In this document: positions 1 to 8,209 of the stretch, one piece after another
Layout of the letters: each line of letters starts with the position of its first letter
How positions within the stretch are numbered: the stretch's first letter is position 1
DNA from: Chloroflexia bacterium
GTDB lineage: Bacteria; Chloroflexota; Chloroflexia; Thermomicrobiales; UBA6265
Direction: 5' to 3'
Assembly: GCA_013698305.1 (NCBI GenBank)
Contig: JACCVC010000075.1
Coordinates: 1-23,950 of the forward strand
Length of the DNA stretch: 23,950 nt
Notes under the pieces: model-generated
Told to the model about the DNA's origin: nothing
Seen by the model: only the letters and a program-made list of their open reading frames with translations
Database searches by the model: none
Program-made: the position numbers and the translations under genes

Positions 1-645
1 CTCGGTGGCGACCACGCGCTCGGGTTCGGCAGCCTCACCGGCGCCGCCAGGGCGAGCGAGCGCACCGGCGTGATCTGGATCGACACGCACCCTGATCTCA
101 ACACCCCTGCATCCAGCCCAACTGGTCACATGCACGGGATGCCGCTCGGCACCGCGATCGGGCTCGACGGTCGGGCGTTGCCCGAGCTGGAGGCATTGGC
201 GGGCCGCACGCCGATGATCGACCCACACAACGTGGTGATGCTCGGCGTGCGGGACATCGATCCCGGCGAGGCTGACGCAATCCGCAAGCATGGTATCTGG
301 AACCTGCCGATGGACGCCTGGAACGACACCGGCATCACCTCCGGACTCGAGCGGGCGCTGCACCACCTGGAGGCGAGAGGCGTCGACGCGGTGCATGTGT
401 CGCTCGACTTCGACGTCCTGGATCCGTCGGTGATGCCCGGCACCGGCACCCGGTGGCCGGGCGGGTTGAGCTTCCGCGAGGCCTCGCAGCTACTGCGGGC
501 GCTGAACGGGTGGCATGGTCCGATCCGGTCGCTGGACGTGGTAGAGCTCAACCCGGTGATAGATCCGAGCGGGTTCAGCACGCTGTCGGCGTCGTTGCTG
601 CTTGCCACCGCCCTTGGCGCGGAGATGATGCCCCGAGAGACGTAA
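1..645 (+). CDS. Arginase/agmatinase-family ureohydrolase, C-terminal part (5' end outside window)
   Basis: The reading frame is open from base 1 and ends in TAA at 643-645, so the N-terminus is missing. Family members use a binuclear manganese centre to hydrolyse guanidino compounds, arginase giving ornithine plus urea. Visible metal-binding motifs, in order: GGDHA at the left edge, DTHPDLN at 82-102, SLDFDVLDP at about 400-426, and a late ELNPVID. The HGMPLG stretch after DTHPDLN is more typical of arginases than agmatinases, so arginase (rocF-like) is favoured, but substrate cannot be fixed from this fragment. A GTG at 70 is only an internal codon, because the upstream GGDH motif is in the same frame and belongs to the protein. 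No same-strand neighbour follows within 9 kb. Confidence 0.9.
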   Translation, partial: LGGDHALGFGSLTGAARASERTGVIWIDTHPDLNTPASSPTGHMHGMPLGTAIGLDGRALPELEALAGRTPMIDPHNVVMLGVRDIDPGEADAIRKHGIWNLPMDAWNDTGITSGLERALHHLEARGVDAVHVSLDFDVLDPSVMPGTGTRWPGGLSFREASQLLRALNGWHGPIRSLDVVELNPVIDPSGFSTLSASLLLATALGAEMMPRET

Positions 646-693
646 AGGCGAACGACGGTCTGCACAGAAATCGGCATCCTGATCACCGAAACA

Positions 694-718
694 CGTAGGG
701 GCAGACCCTGTGTCTGCC
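694..718 (-). repeat. CTACG-type palindromic intergenic repeat, copy 1
   Basis: On the minus strand this is a 7-bp stem GGCAGAC, loop ACAGG, return stem GTCTGCC, then CCTACG. It lies in the 212-bp gap between the converging arginase and FIST genes. Its stem sequence is the same as in copies 6 and 8. Confidence 0.7.
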
Positions 719-740
719 AGAATGCAAAACGTCGAAACCA

Positions 741-765
741 GGCCGATACAGGATCGGCCGCTACG
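741..765 (+). repeat. CTACG-type palindromic intergenic repeat, copy 2
   Basis: Stem GGCCGAT (741-747), loop ACAGG, return stem ATCGGCC (753-759), then GCTACG. The stem sequence differs from copy 1, but the architecture, loop and terminal CTACG are kept. Confidence 0.65.
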
Positions 766-815
766 TGACGACGACCTCGGTATCCTGTCACATTGCGTGA
801 AGGCCAAATCGGACC

Positions 816-862
816 GGGACCTGTAGCTTCGGACACAAGGTCCGAGGCTACAGGTCCCTACG
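816..862 (+). repeat. CTACG-type palindromic repeat, copy 3; long hairpin, possible terminator
   Basis: A 19-bp stem with one G-T pair (816-834 with 840-858) closes an ACAAG loop and is followed by TACG. Its last bases supply the TAG stop of the minus-strand FIST gene (CTA at 858-860). It could act as a transcription terminator between the converging genes, although no T-run follows on either side. Confidence 0.7.
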
Positions 863-2129
863 TGTTGGTGGCGGGCGCTTTGTCCGGGACGATCATCGCC
901 AGGGTCGCGGTGAATCCGTGCAGCAACGAGCCTTCGCGGCGACCACCTGGGCCGATCTCGCCATTGCAGAACATTCCCGCCAGCGGCAGCGATCGAAACA
1001 CCCCGCCGACGGACTCGGTATCGTGATGCTGCCGACCGAACAGCTTCTTGCCGCGCCCGTTACAGGTGAAGAGCAGTCCCGCGACAGGCGGGGTATCGGT
1101 CAATGCGGCGCGAAGATCGACCAGGTGTTGATGAAGGTCGACGCCGGCCATGCCGGGATCCCGCATCTGGAACTGAACGGTCTGTCCCACTCTGGGGACT
1201 CCGCCCACGACGATGCCCTTTCGCTCCATGTCCCCGCCGAGCATGCCCCGGATGACGAAATCGCCCCGGTCGAACCTGTCCCGGTATTCGTCGATGGCGA
1301 ACCCGATCATCCAGTCTCCAAAGGGCAACGACTCGCGGTCGATCGACGCCCCCACGGCACGGGCAGTGTCCAGCAGCACATCGAGGGCGGGACGATTGGA
1401 GATCTCCAGGATCGTGTTGCGGTCGGCCCTGGTAATCGTCCACGGCTCTCCGACCGGCTCGCAGCCCTGCGAGACCATGGGCGTCAGCCGCACGGGCCCG
1501 GTCAACACCAGCGCGACACCGCCTTCGTCATAGACCTGCTCGTCCAAAAAGGTCCAGGTACGTCGATCGTGATTGGCGCCCGAGGTCATGCCACCAACGA
1601 TCGGTGTGTTGGGATAGCAGCGTGACATCCCCCGTACCAGCAGGTGCGCATCCATGCGAAAGGGGTCAGCCAGCAGGATTACGCCGCGAGCCTGGTCGGG
1701 GTCGACGCCGGTCGTTGCATGCCACGTTTCTGGCACGTCCAGAAGCGGCAGTGATTCCTGATGAAGCCGGAGCAGATCGGCGATCACGCCTGGCAACCAC
1801 AATGCCAGACAGGAGAGCGCCGGCACGCACTCGTGTTCCAGGTGATCGGCCAGCACCCCGGAGGCGCTGCCGCCGATCATCGTGGTCGCGCCCGTGCGCC
1901 GGCGCAAATCCGCCAGCATCTCGCCGAAATGATCGGACCAGCGGTCGCTGGCGAAAACGAACAGGAGGTCCGGAGCGCGATCGGGCGGAGACCCGGCGTG
2001 CAGATCAGCGACGACGAGATCGACGGCCAGCTTCCATGAACCCGTTGCCACCGCGGCTGAACGCGCCGCCCAGGGCTCCGTTCCCGCAGAGGGGTAGGAA
2101 GTGCGTCTGATTTCGTGATCCTGCCGCAT
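858..2129 (-). CDS. FIST domain signal-transduction protein (FIST_N + FIST_C)
   Basis: A 423-aa protein matching the FIST family, thought to be an intracellular small-ligand sensor input domain often linked to signalling proteins. The N-terminal half has a sheet-rich segment (PDLLFVFASDRW, then TMIGGSASGV) typical of FIST_N. The C-terminal third carries the FIST_C signature GLLFTCNGRGKKLFG followed by LAGMFCNGEIGPGG and ends close after FTATLAMI. No output domain (kinase, GGDEF, methyl-accepting) is attached, so this is a stand-alone FIST protein. The ATG at 2129 is preceded by AGGGAG at six bases, which decides the start. The stop TAG lies inside the palindromic repeat at 816-862. Ligand and partner are unknown. 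Confidence 0.87.
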   Translation of the reverse strand: MRQDHEIRRTSYPSAGTEPWAARSAAVATGSWKLAVDLVVADLHAGSPPDRAPDLLFVFASDRWSDHFGEMLADLRRRTGATTMIGGSASGVLADHLEHECVPALSCLALWLPGVIADLLRLHQESLPLLDVPETWHATTGVDPDQARGVILLADPFRMDAHLLVRGMSRCYPNTPIVGGMTSGANHDRRTWTFLDEQVYDEGGVALVLTGPVRLTPMVSQGCEPVGEPWTITRADRNTILEISNRPALDVLLDTARAVGASIDRESLPFGDWMIGFAIDEYRDRFDRGDFVIRGMLGGDMERKGIVVGGVPRVGQTVQFQMRDPGMAGVDLHQHLVDLRAALTDTPPVAGLLFTCNGRGKKLFGRQHHDTESVGGVFRSLPLAGMFCNGEIGPGGRREGSLLHGFTATLAMIVPDKAPATNT

Positions 2130-2271
2130 TCACCGCTCCCTGATGTGGACAACCGACCCGTGGCATCGCTGATGGATGCCATTCCGTGCATCGTGTGGAT
2201 TGTGCCAACATAGCGTCGGGTAGAAGCAGGATTGTACCCTCCCCCTCAGAAAGCGCAAGAGGTAGAGATGC

Positions 2272-2300
2272 AAAACGACCCTGATTCAGGAATCAGGGTC
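2272..2300 (-). terminator. Rho-independent terminator of ispH
   Basis: Perfect 10-bp stem GACCCTGATT / AATCAGGGTC (2277-2286 with 2291-2300), loop CAGG. On the minus strand it is followed by GTTTTG. It lies about 30 bp beyond the ispH stop codon. Confidence 0.8.
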
Positions 2301-2331
2301 ATTGGTGACATGATCGAGTGCGGGCGAGGCT

Positions 2332-3330
2332 CTAAAACGCTGGGACGTAATCCTCGTCGACTGGGCGGATGCCGCCCTCTGGCGGCGTGAATCCATTGCT
2401 GGCGAGATAATCGACCACTTCCTGGATGACGTCATCGGGCGTCGATGCGCCAGCAGTCACGCCGACGTTGGTCACGCCCTCGAGCCAGTCCGGGTCGATC
2501 TCCTCCGGGCGCTCGATGTGATACGAGGTCACGCCGCGCTGGTTGCCGACATCCGCCAGCCGGGCGGTGTTCGAGCTCTTGCGGCCACCGACCGCGAGAA
2601 TCAGGTCGACCTCACCGATGAGCCGCTTCAGCGCTTCCTGACGCTCGGTCGTCGGCTCGCAGATCGTGTTGCACAGCCGGAACTCGCCGCCATTCGGCAC
2701 CACCATCGCCTGCAAGGCGTTCGCAAATTCCATCAACTCGTCGATGTTCTTGGTCGTCTGGCTCACCACCGCGACCTTGCGCGGCGGGGTGATCTTGCCC
2801 TCGCCGGTCTCGCCGCGTTTTGCGTTCCACGGAAGCTGCTCGATCTTCTTGGTCGCGACCGCCTTGCTGGTCGACGCCCAATTCAGCACCCCCTGGACCT
2901 CCGGGTGGTAGTCGTCGCCGTAGACGACGAGGTAATACCCCTGCTTCACCAGCTTCTGGGCCAGTCGCTGGACCTTGGTGACCAGCGGGCAGGTGGTGTC
3001 GATCATCTCAAGGCCGCGAGTCGAAGCTTCCTGGGCGAGCTGCGGCCCGAAGCCGTGCGCGGTGATCGCAACCCGCTTGAAGCCACGGGACTCCGCTTCA
3101 TCCAGGTCCTGAGCGCCCTCGACGCCCTGGCCGCGAAGCCGATGGACGACCTGCGGATTGTGGATGATGTCCCCGATCGGGGCGACCCGGCTCTCCGGCG
3201 TGGCGGCGTCCTCGATGATGTCGAGCGCGCGCCGCACGCCCCAGCAGTAGCCGAGCTCTTCGGCGACGATGATGCGCCGCTCGCCGGTGATCGCGGTGTC
3301 GGTTGATGTTTTGACGGGCGCCACTGGCAT
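2332..3330 (-). CDS. ispH: 4-hydroxy-3-methylbut-2-enyl diphosphate reductase (IspH/LytB)
   Basis: A 332-aa enzyme for the last step of the MEP isoprenoid pathway, reducing HMBPP to IPP and DMAPP with a [4Fe-4S] cluster in the cytoplasm. The three cluster cysteines are visible: C29 (GYCWGV), C114 (TTCPLV) and C224 (NTIC). Substrate-site residues also fit: H57 in IIHNPQVV, HPE at 142-144 and SQTT at 190-193. The frame is open upstream to 3681, but the family N-terminus and an AGGA seven bases upstream place the start at ATG 3330. It begins 22 bp after the stop of the polysaccharide deacetylase gene, so the two are probably co-transcribed. A good terminator follows. Confidence 0.96.
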   Translation of the reverse strand: MPVAPVKTSTDTAITGERRIIVAEELGYCWGVRRALDIIEDAATPESRVAPIGDIIHNPQVVHRLRGQGVEGAQDLDEAESRGFKRVAITAHGFGPQLAQEASTRGLEMIDTTCPLVTKVQRLAQKLVKQGYYLVVYGDDYHPEVQGVLNWASTSKAVATKKIEQLPWNAKRGETGEGKITPPRKVAVVSQTTKNIDELMEFANALQAMVVPNGGEFRLCNTICEPTTERQEALKRLIGEVDLILAVGGRKSSNTARLADVGNQRGVTSYHIERPEEIDPDWLEGVTNVGVTAGASTPDDVIQEVVDYLASNGFTPPEGGIRPVDEDYVPAF

Positions 3331-3352
3331 GATACGTTCCTGTCGTGATGTG

Positions 3353-4699
3353 TTAACTGATAAGAGTCGTCGATCGCCGGTGCCGACCTGTTGGCGCATC
3401 TGCGGCGCCACCGGCCGGTTCGCCGGCGCCGGGATCGTACTGAACGAGCGTCTTGCCGCTGGCGGCGATGAGATCGAGGTCGAGTGTGCCGTCGAGCCAG
3501 GTCGGCAAGGGATCAGGAATCGTGACCGTGTCGGGGTTCCCGTCACTCGTGTAAAGTATAACGCCCCCGTTCTCGAACATGGGTAGCCATCGCGCCAGCT
3601 CATCGTCAAACGCCTGGATACGCGGAATCCAGACTTTGTCCCAGGTCGCGCTGGACGGGGAAGGCGCGGGTTCGGAACCAACCATCAACGATCCTTCCAT
3701 GACGTGCCATTCACCCTGATACATGAAGCCATCCCGGAGCATCGCCCGCTGCGCCTGGTGCAGATCGCGGTCCGGATAATTGCCATACGGCATGGCGATC
3801 ACCGACGGCAGTTGGCCCGCTTTGGGTACGTTCTGCTCGATCCAGACCCATGCCTCGCCAAGCTGGCGCTGAAACTCATCATCGCCGATGTCGAGCAGGT
3901 CTTGATGATCGATGGTGTGATTGCCGATCTCGTAGCCATTGTCGGCCAGCCACTGCGCCTTGCGATCGCAGTATTGCCACTGGTCCGGTTCGGTGGGATT
4001 CGCAAAGCAGTTAAAATTGAGGATGGCGAAGAAAGCGCCACGACCAAAGTCCGGATGAGTGGAGAAAAACAGCTCCATCACGCCGACAGCCGAGTTGGGA
4101 TCGATTACCAAAGAACCGTCAGTCTGCTCGATCAGGCGAAACTGTGAGGCGCTACTGTCATCGAACGACAGCACCACCGGATGCTTGCCCGCCGGAGCGG
4201 AAATCTCGTCTCGCACCAGATCCGACATCGAGATCACGTAGAAATTGTGGTCGTAGAGCCACTGCAAGTCAGCCCGAAAATCGTCGATTGGCCTGGTCAG
4301 ATAGTCCTCGGCGCTGGAATCCGTGGTGAAGAGGTGGTATTGGAGGATCGGGATCACCCCGAGCTCGTTGGACAGGCCGTCGCGGCGCTGGTCCGGCGTC
4401 GTCACCTGACTGGTGTCCGGGGTCGCCGCCGGGGCGCCGTCCAGGCCGGACGACGGCGTAGCTCTCAGTGAGTTCCAGTCGAAGCCGGGTGTCGCGGTTC
4501 CCGATGGGACGTCATTGGTAGCGGAAAGGTCCTCCTGATTCGCGTCGTTCGTATCTCCTCCACAGGCAGACAGGACCGTCACGATCAGTAACAGGATCGC
4601 GACCGCCACCATCCGCCCGACCTGTGCCTGGCGCTTCAACTCCCCACCATCCTTGATTTTCGTTGGCTTCCTGCGTAATGAATTGTACAAGCGCTCCAT
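3353..4699 (-). CDS. Polysaccharide deacetylase (NodB) lipoprotein
   Basis: A secreted carbohydrate esterase family 4-like protein of 448 aa from ATG 4699. A lipoprotein signal peptide is clear: KRQAQVGR, a hydrophobic run, then lipobox LSAC with the lipidated Cys at residue 46, followed by a Ser/Thr/Asp-rich linker. The catalytic domain shows VVLSFDDS (178-182, catalytic Asp pair) and the metal-binding GNHTIDH (His at 261 and 265), as in NodB enzymes that deacetylate N-acetylated glycans outside the cell. A TTG at 4639 would give a 26-residue signal peptide of normal length and follows AAGGATGG, so it may be the real start; ATG 4699 lacks a convincing Shine-Dalgarno. The glycan substrate is unknown. 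ispH follows directly. Confidence 0.85.
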   Translation of the reverse strand: MERLYNSLRRKPTKIKDGGELKRQAQVGRMVAVAILLLIVTVLSACGGDTNDANQEDLSATNDVPSGTATPGFDWNSLRATPSSGLDGAPAATPDTSQVTTPDQRRDGLSNELGVIPILQYHLFTTDSSAEDYLTRPIDDFRADLQWLYDHNFYVISMSDLVRDEISAPAGKHPVVLSFDDSSASQFRLIEQTDGSLVIDPNSAVGVMELFFSTHPDFGRGAFFAILNFNCFANPTEPDQWQYCDRKAQWLADNGYEIGNHTIDHQDLLDIGDDEFQRQLGEAWVWIEQNVPKAGQLPSVIAMPYGNYPDRDLHQAQRAMLRDGFMYQGEWHVMEGSLMVGSEPAPSPSSATWDKVWIPRIQAFDDELARWLPMFENGGVILYTSDGNPDTVTIPDPLPTWLDGTLDLDLIAASGKTLVQYDPGAGEPAGGAADAPTGRHRRSTTLIS

Positions 4700-4763
4700 G
4701 TCAGCCGAGATAATGCCACATCGGCCGGCCTTGACGAAAAGATCACGAGCCGAACATAAGCGA

Positions 4764-5549
4764 TCATGGCAGGAAATAGGTCCACGCTCGGGTGGAGAAC
4801 TGGGTCTCAACGAGGCGGCGCATCTCCGCGAGCTCATCGTCGGTGAGCGAATCGTCAGCAAGCCCGAAGCGGCTGCGAAAGTGGCCGATCAGGTGATAGA
4901 TGATGTCGTCGCGTTCCAGCGCCGTCTGGTTGCGCAGCGGACCGACACGCCGTTCAGCGGACCGAATGCCCTTGTCGCTCAGCTTTTCCTCGCCCACCCG
5001 CAGCACCTGACCCAGCAGCGAGGTCGTCATCTGATAGGCCATGGTGGTGTGGTGCAACACCGCGCCACCACGACGGGCCTGGGCGGCGCCACCGATCTTG
5101 CCGGCGTCGGAGGTGATGTCGTTGAGCGGCTGATACCAGGCGTTGACGCCCAGTTCACCCAGCGCATCGATCACCCAATGGTCGAACATCTCGTACGAGT
5201 CGGCGAAGCTCATCCCCTGCACGAAGTCGTCGGGGACGTAGATCGAGTAGGTGATCGCCCCATCCGGCTCGACGAACATCGCGCCGCCGCCGCTGATCCG
5301 GCGCACCACGTCGATACCATGCTCGGCGGCGACATCGGCATTGATCTCGTTGCGGACCGACTGAAACCGCCCGAGAATCACCGCCTGCCTGCTCCATCCC
5401 CAGAACCGCAGGGTCGGCTTCCGCTCACCGCTCCCCACTCGCTGGGTCAGGACTTCGTCGAGGGCGAGGTTCTCGGCGGGCGCGCGTGGCGTGGGCGCGA
5501 TCAGTTGCCAGTTCTGCGCCTTCCAGCGCCGCTCCATCTCGTCACGCAT
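4764..5549 (-). CDS. Lipoate-protein ligase A-type catalytic subunit (BPL/LPL domain)
   Basis: A 261-aa biotin/lipoate ligase-fold protein, expected to activate lipoate (or octanoate) with ATP and attach it to lipoyl domains of 2-oxoacid dehydrogenases or GcvH. Motifs: AENLALDEVL near residue 25, ILGRFQS at 58-64, RRISGGGA at 83-90 (the RRxSGGG nucleotide/lipoyl-AMP loop), and DAGKIGGAAQARR at about 148-160 with the conserved Lys 151. The C-terminal accessory domain of classical LplA is absent and is instead encoded by the gene directly upstream, overlapping by 8 bp. ATG 5549 follows a perfect GGAGGTG, though M5 is a possible alternative. An octanoyltransferase (LipM-like) role cannot be excluded. 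Confidence 0.85.
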   Translation of the reverse strand: MRDEMERRWKAQNWQLIAPTPRAPAENLALDEVLTQRVGSGERKPTLRFWGWSRQAVILGRFQSVRNEINADVAAEHGIDVVRRISGGGAMFVEPDGAITYSIYVPDDFVQGMSFADSYEMFDHWVIDALGELGVNAWYQPLNDITSDAGKIGGAAQARRGGAVLHHTTMAYQMTTSLLGQVLRVGEEKLSDKGIRSAERRVGPLRNQTALERDDIIYHLIGHFRSRFGLADDSLTDDELAEMRRLVETQFSTRAWTYFLP

Positions 5550-5844
5550 CAGTCACCTCCGTCGCCCCTTGTCGCTGGGCTCGCACGACCGCGACGGCGA
5601 TGGCGCGTGGGGAGAACCCCAGCAGCTCTGCGCCCTCCGGCACCGCTTCGGAGATGAGCTGCTCGTAGGTTGCCTCTTCTTCTCCAGCGGACGCGCCTTC
5701 GAGCGACGCAGTCAACGGCTCCAGCGCCTCGTCGGGATAGAGAAAGAAATCGCCCGTGAGGCGGACATCGCGCAGGGCATCGCCGTCAACCTCCAGATCG
5801 ACCACGACCAGCTTGCCTTTGGGAACCTTGAACTCACCGTGCAT
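5542..5844 (-). CDS. Lipoate-protein ligase accessory subunit (LplB-like, separate LplA C-terminal domain)
   Basis: A 100-aa protein resembling the C-terminal/accessory domain of lipoate-protein ligases: KVPKGKLVVVDLEV, then LTGDFFLYPDEALEPLTASLEG. The LTGDFFLYPD core is the part I recognise most securely. In Thermoplasma acidophilum the ligase is known to be split into LplA and a small LplB, both needed for lipoate activation. This pair has the same organisation with the small subunit first. Its TGA overlaps the catalytic-subunit start by 8 bp, which suggests translational coupling and equal dosage. ATG 5844 is preceded by AAAGGAT. The upstream region contains the MITE-like element at 5859-6001. 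Confidence 0.8.
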   Translation of the reverse strand: MHGEFKVPKGKLVVVDLEVDGDALRDVRLTGDFFLYPDEALEPLTASLEGASAGEEEATYEQLISEAVPEGAELLGFSPRAIAVAVVRAQRQGATEVTDA

Positions 5845-5858
5845 TTTTTGGATCCTTT

Positions 5859-6001
5859 GTCATTCCGAGCGTAGTCGAGGAATCCTGTTGTCGCGATGGT
5901 GACGTGTATTGCCTTCATCACCTTCGTGTTGGTTGCTCTATGCGTCAGCTTCGCTGCCGTGCGCTTCGCGCGGGGGGCCTTCTCTCCGCTCAGGATGACG
6001 G
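5859..6001. repeat. MITE-like intergenic element, copy 1
   Basis: Non-coding stretch with imperfect terminal inverted repeats: TCATTCCGAGCG at the left and CGCTCAGGATGA at the right (10 of 12 match when reversed). It contains GCGCTTCGCGCGGGGG at 5961-5976, which recurs exactly in the element at 7577-7721. It occupies most of the gap between the flavoprotein gene and the lipoate ligase pair, and no supported gene lies inside. Confidence 0.55.
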
Positions 6002-6037
6002 GTCGTTTGGCTTCGACCGTTCACCGTTCAAGAATCG

Positions 6038-7339
6038 TTACAACTCGGCGTCACCAAGCGCCATGCGAACGGCGTGAGCGGCATCCTCGCCGCTCATGAT
6101 CGCGCCGTTGACGGAGGCGTCAACCGTCGCGTCAGAGGCGAGATAGAGTCCCTGTACCCCGGTCGTCGTGTCGGGCAATCGCCGGTGGATACCAGGAATC
6201 TGATGATAGAAGCAAAAAGGTACTGGCACGATGTCGACCACCCGCCAGCTTGCGGGGTCCTGTCCCAACATCGTCGCGACCGATTGCCGGGCGGTTTCGC
6301 CGCTGCGGTCAACATCGCCGCCAAGCCACTCCTCGCCCAGCAACACCGCCGCGACGAGGTGCTGTCCCTCCGGCGCATAGGCAGGTTGGACCGACGACAA
6401 CGGCGCGATGTGATTGACCGGTTGTTTACCGGTGCCATCGAGCGTTAGCGATCTACCGATACCGGGATCATCGAACGACGCCAGGTAGACCGTGACGCAG
6501 CCAACAGCGCCTGTCGGAATGACGTCGATGCCGGTCAGCGATGCCGCCGCCGGTGGATCGGTCGCGATGACCACCGCCATCGCCGGACGCTCCTCCCCGT
6601 TGACGCGCACTCCGGTCACGCGCGACCCGTCGAACACCAGGCCATCGACCCGGCTGGAGGTCTGGATTGCCCCATCGGGGAGATCGGCGGCGATCGCCGC
6701 CGGGACCGCGCCGATTCCCGCCTCCGGCAGCACCGCGTCACCGTCCAGGAACATCTTCGTCGTAAACTCCATCGTGCCGGAAGATGCCGCCAGCGACCGA
6801 TCCAGCAGAATCCCGCCCCAGAATGGCCGAGCGAGCCGGTCGATGAAGGCGTCGGAGAAGCCACGCCGCCGCAGCGCCTCGAGCGCCGAGATGTCACACC
6901 CGGCGTTGGCCGCTTCGGCGGCGGTGGTCCACTGGCTCCGCGATACCTCGGCGGCCCAATTCGCGAGCCGCAGCTTGTCGGCCAAACCAAACACCGGGCT
7001 GGTCAGATCGCGCAGCAATCCCGTCGGGTGGCGCAGCGGGTTGCGAAGCGGCACGTGACGGCTGCCGGTCCAGACCTGCGCGCCAGAGGTGAACGGGCGA
7101 GAGCCGAGCTGATCCAGATTGACCTGACGCCGCAAGGCGGGATAGCCGGATAGCATCACCTGGAACCCGCGGTCGATCAGGAAGCCATCCGCATGAACTG
7201 ACGTCCGAACCCGGCCACCGATCTCGTCCTCAGCCTCCAGTACCTGCACAGAGAACCCGGCTCGACGCAACTCGCGGGCGGCGGTGAGCCCCGCCAAACC
7301 GGCGCCAACGACGATCACGGGATGGTGTTCTGTGGTCAA
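6038..7339 (-). CDS. FAD-dependent amine oxidase / phytoene desaturase-like oxidoreductase
   Basis: A 433-aa flavoprotein of the amine oxidase (protoporphyrinogen oxidase/carotenoid desaturase-like) superfamily. The N-terminal Rossmann motif VVGAGLAGLTAA (10-21) is followed by the FAD-ribose-binding acid in LEAEDEIGGRVRT. The C-terminal FAD motif is also present (GLYLASDATVDASVNGAIMSGEDAA). The start is an unusual TTG at 7339: the protein begins just before the Rossmann strand, no ATG fits, and AGGAAGGG lies 8-9 bases upstream. The substrate is unknown, and no carotenoid-synthesis genes are adjacent. It is apparently monocistronic, with the MITE-like repeats on both sides. Confidence 0.85.
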   Translation of the reverse strand: MTTEHHPVIVVGAGLAGLTAARELRRAGFSVQVLEAEDEIGGRVRTSVHADGFLIDRGFQVMLSGYPALRRQVNLDQLGSRPFTSGAQVWTGSRHVPLRNPLRHPTGLLRDLTSPVFGLADKLRLANWAAEVSRSQWTTAAEAANAGCDISALEALRRRGFSDAFIDRLARPFWGGILLDRSLAASSGTMEFTTKMFLDGDAVLPEAGIGAVPAAIAADLPDGAIQTSSRVDGLVFDGSRVTGVRVNGEERPAMAVVIATDPPAAASLTGIDVIPTGAVGCVTVYLASFDDPGIGRSLTLDGTGKQPVNHIAPLSSVQPAYAPEGQHLVAAVLLGEEWLGGDVDRSGETARQSVATMLGQDPASWRVVDIVPVPFCFYHQIPGIHRRLPDTTTGVQGLYLASDATVDASVNGAIMSGEDAAHAVRMALGDAEL

Positions 7340-7417
7340 CGCGTCGACCCTTCCTGAGATGCTTCAACCCAATGCAAGCAGAATCTGAAAATTGACCTGG
7401 ACAAGGGGTTGCGCTCA

Positions 7418-7433
7418 TAGAACATTTGTACTA
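7418..7433. promoter_or_regulatory. Possible LexA/SOS-box-like palindrome
   Basis: TAGAACATTTGTACTA is a near-palindrome that differs by one base from the Gram-positive type SOS core GAAC-N4-GTTC. It lies about 80 bp upstream of the flavoprotein start. No SOS gene is adjacent, so this may be chance. Confidence 0.2.
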
Positions 7434-7576
7434 TTCTCTACGAGTCAGGGTGAACGGACACATGGCGCTCCCCCACAACAGCGCCGATCCGGATCGTCTC
7501 TGACACCCCATCCCAATCCTGCGAAAAGCGCCTTTGGCTCCCCGCCATCGGCGTTTTTTGCGTGTGCCACCTCACC

Positions 7577-7721
7577 GTCATCCTGCGCGAATGCGAGGGA
7601 CCTCCCGGCGAAGCCGCTGCGCGAAGCGCAGAATAATGATCCCATGGTTGGACGCGGCAGCAAGCTGCCGAGCGCTTCGCGCGGGGGTTCTTCACTTTCG
7701 AAGCTCAGGGTCAGAATGACG
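7577..7721. repeat. MITE-like intergenic element, copy 2
   Basis: Second, more degenerate copy of the element at 5859-6001. It begins with GTCATCCTGCGCG, ends with CAGAATGACG and shares the exact 16-mer GCGCTTCGCGCGGGGG (7672-7687). It contains a small CGGCAG/CTGCCG hairpin at 7655-7670. It fills the middle of the 7340-7764 stretch, which holds no credible gene: the frames there are short, lack ribosome sites and merely translate the repeat. Confidence 0.5.
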
Positions 7722-7764
7722 AGTTTGAGGTTGCGGGCTAGTTTCCATTTGGCTACCCTCAACC

Positions 7765-8205
7765 TCACGCCAGCATCGTCTCGAACCGCTCCTGCATCTC
7801 CTCGTCCCAGGTGAGATGATCGTCGATCTCGTCAGCGAGGGTGATCTCGCCCTTCTCGTCGTGGTCGACCTTCTGATCCCAGTCACGCAGCGTGAGGTTG
7901 ACCAGCAACGAGATCAACTCGCTGCGCTCGTTGTTGAACACCTGCAGCATCGCTTCTGGCTCGTCCGGGGCGCTACTCGGGTCGGCGACTTCTGGTTCGT
8001 ACTGGATCGGACGAAGCCGCGCCTTCCGGTCGCGCATCACGACCTGGACGCGACGCACCTCGACCTTTTCGCGATTGCACAACTCCGCCAGCAGGGACCG
8101 CGCCTCATTGGACACATTGTCCGGCACGGGACTGCCGAGCAATTCCCGCAGTTTCGATGGTGTGGCCGTGAGACCTTCGATCAGATCCTGATAACTGTCG
8201 AGCAT
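7765..8205 (-). CDS. DinB-like (DfsB/YfiT-superfamily) protein
   Basis: A 146-aa predicted all-helical protein resembling the DinB/DfsB four-helix-bundle superfamily, whose members are metal-binding and include thiol S-transferases. Family-like features: an opening segment YQDLIEGLTATPSKLRELLG, a middle ERSELISLLVNLTLRDWDQKVDH, and a closing ITLADEIDDHLTWDEEM. Two of the usual metal-ligand histidines can be placed (VDH and DDH). The first, normally after a conserved E/S-rich turn in helix 2, is not obvious, so metal binding is uncertain. The start is ATG 8205, with AGGGA upstream inside the end of the VOC gene. Only four bases separate it from that gene's stop, which indicates an operon with translational coupling. 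Confidence 0.6.
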   Translation of the reverse strand: MLDSYQDLIEGLTATPSKLRELLGSPVPDNVSNEARSLLAELCNREKVEVRRVQVVMRDRKARLRPIQYEPEVADPSSAPDEPEAMLQVFNNERSELISLLVNLTLRDWDQKVDHDEKGEITLADEIDDHLTWDEEMQERFETMLA

Positions 8206-8209
8206 GAAT

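Noticed and set aside
126..836. 236-aa minus-strand frame over the arginase gene
   Set aside because: It is antisense to a protein with clear metal-binding motifs, low complexity in its translation, and no family features; a GC-rich shadow frame.
7445..7768. 107-aa minus-strand frame in the 7340-7764 gap
   Set aside because: Its translation is that of the MITE-like repeat; such frames are commonly mis-annotated as hypothetical proteins.
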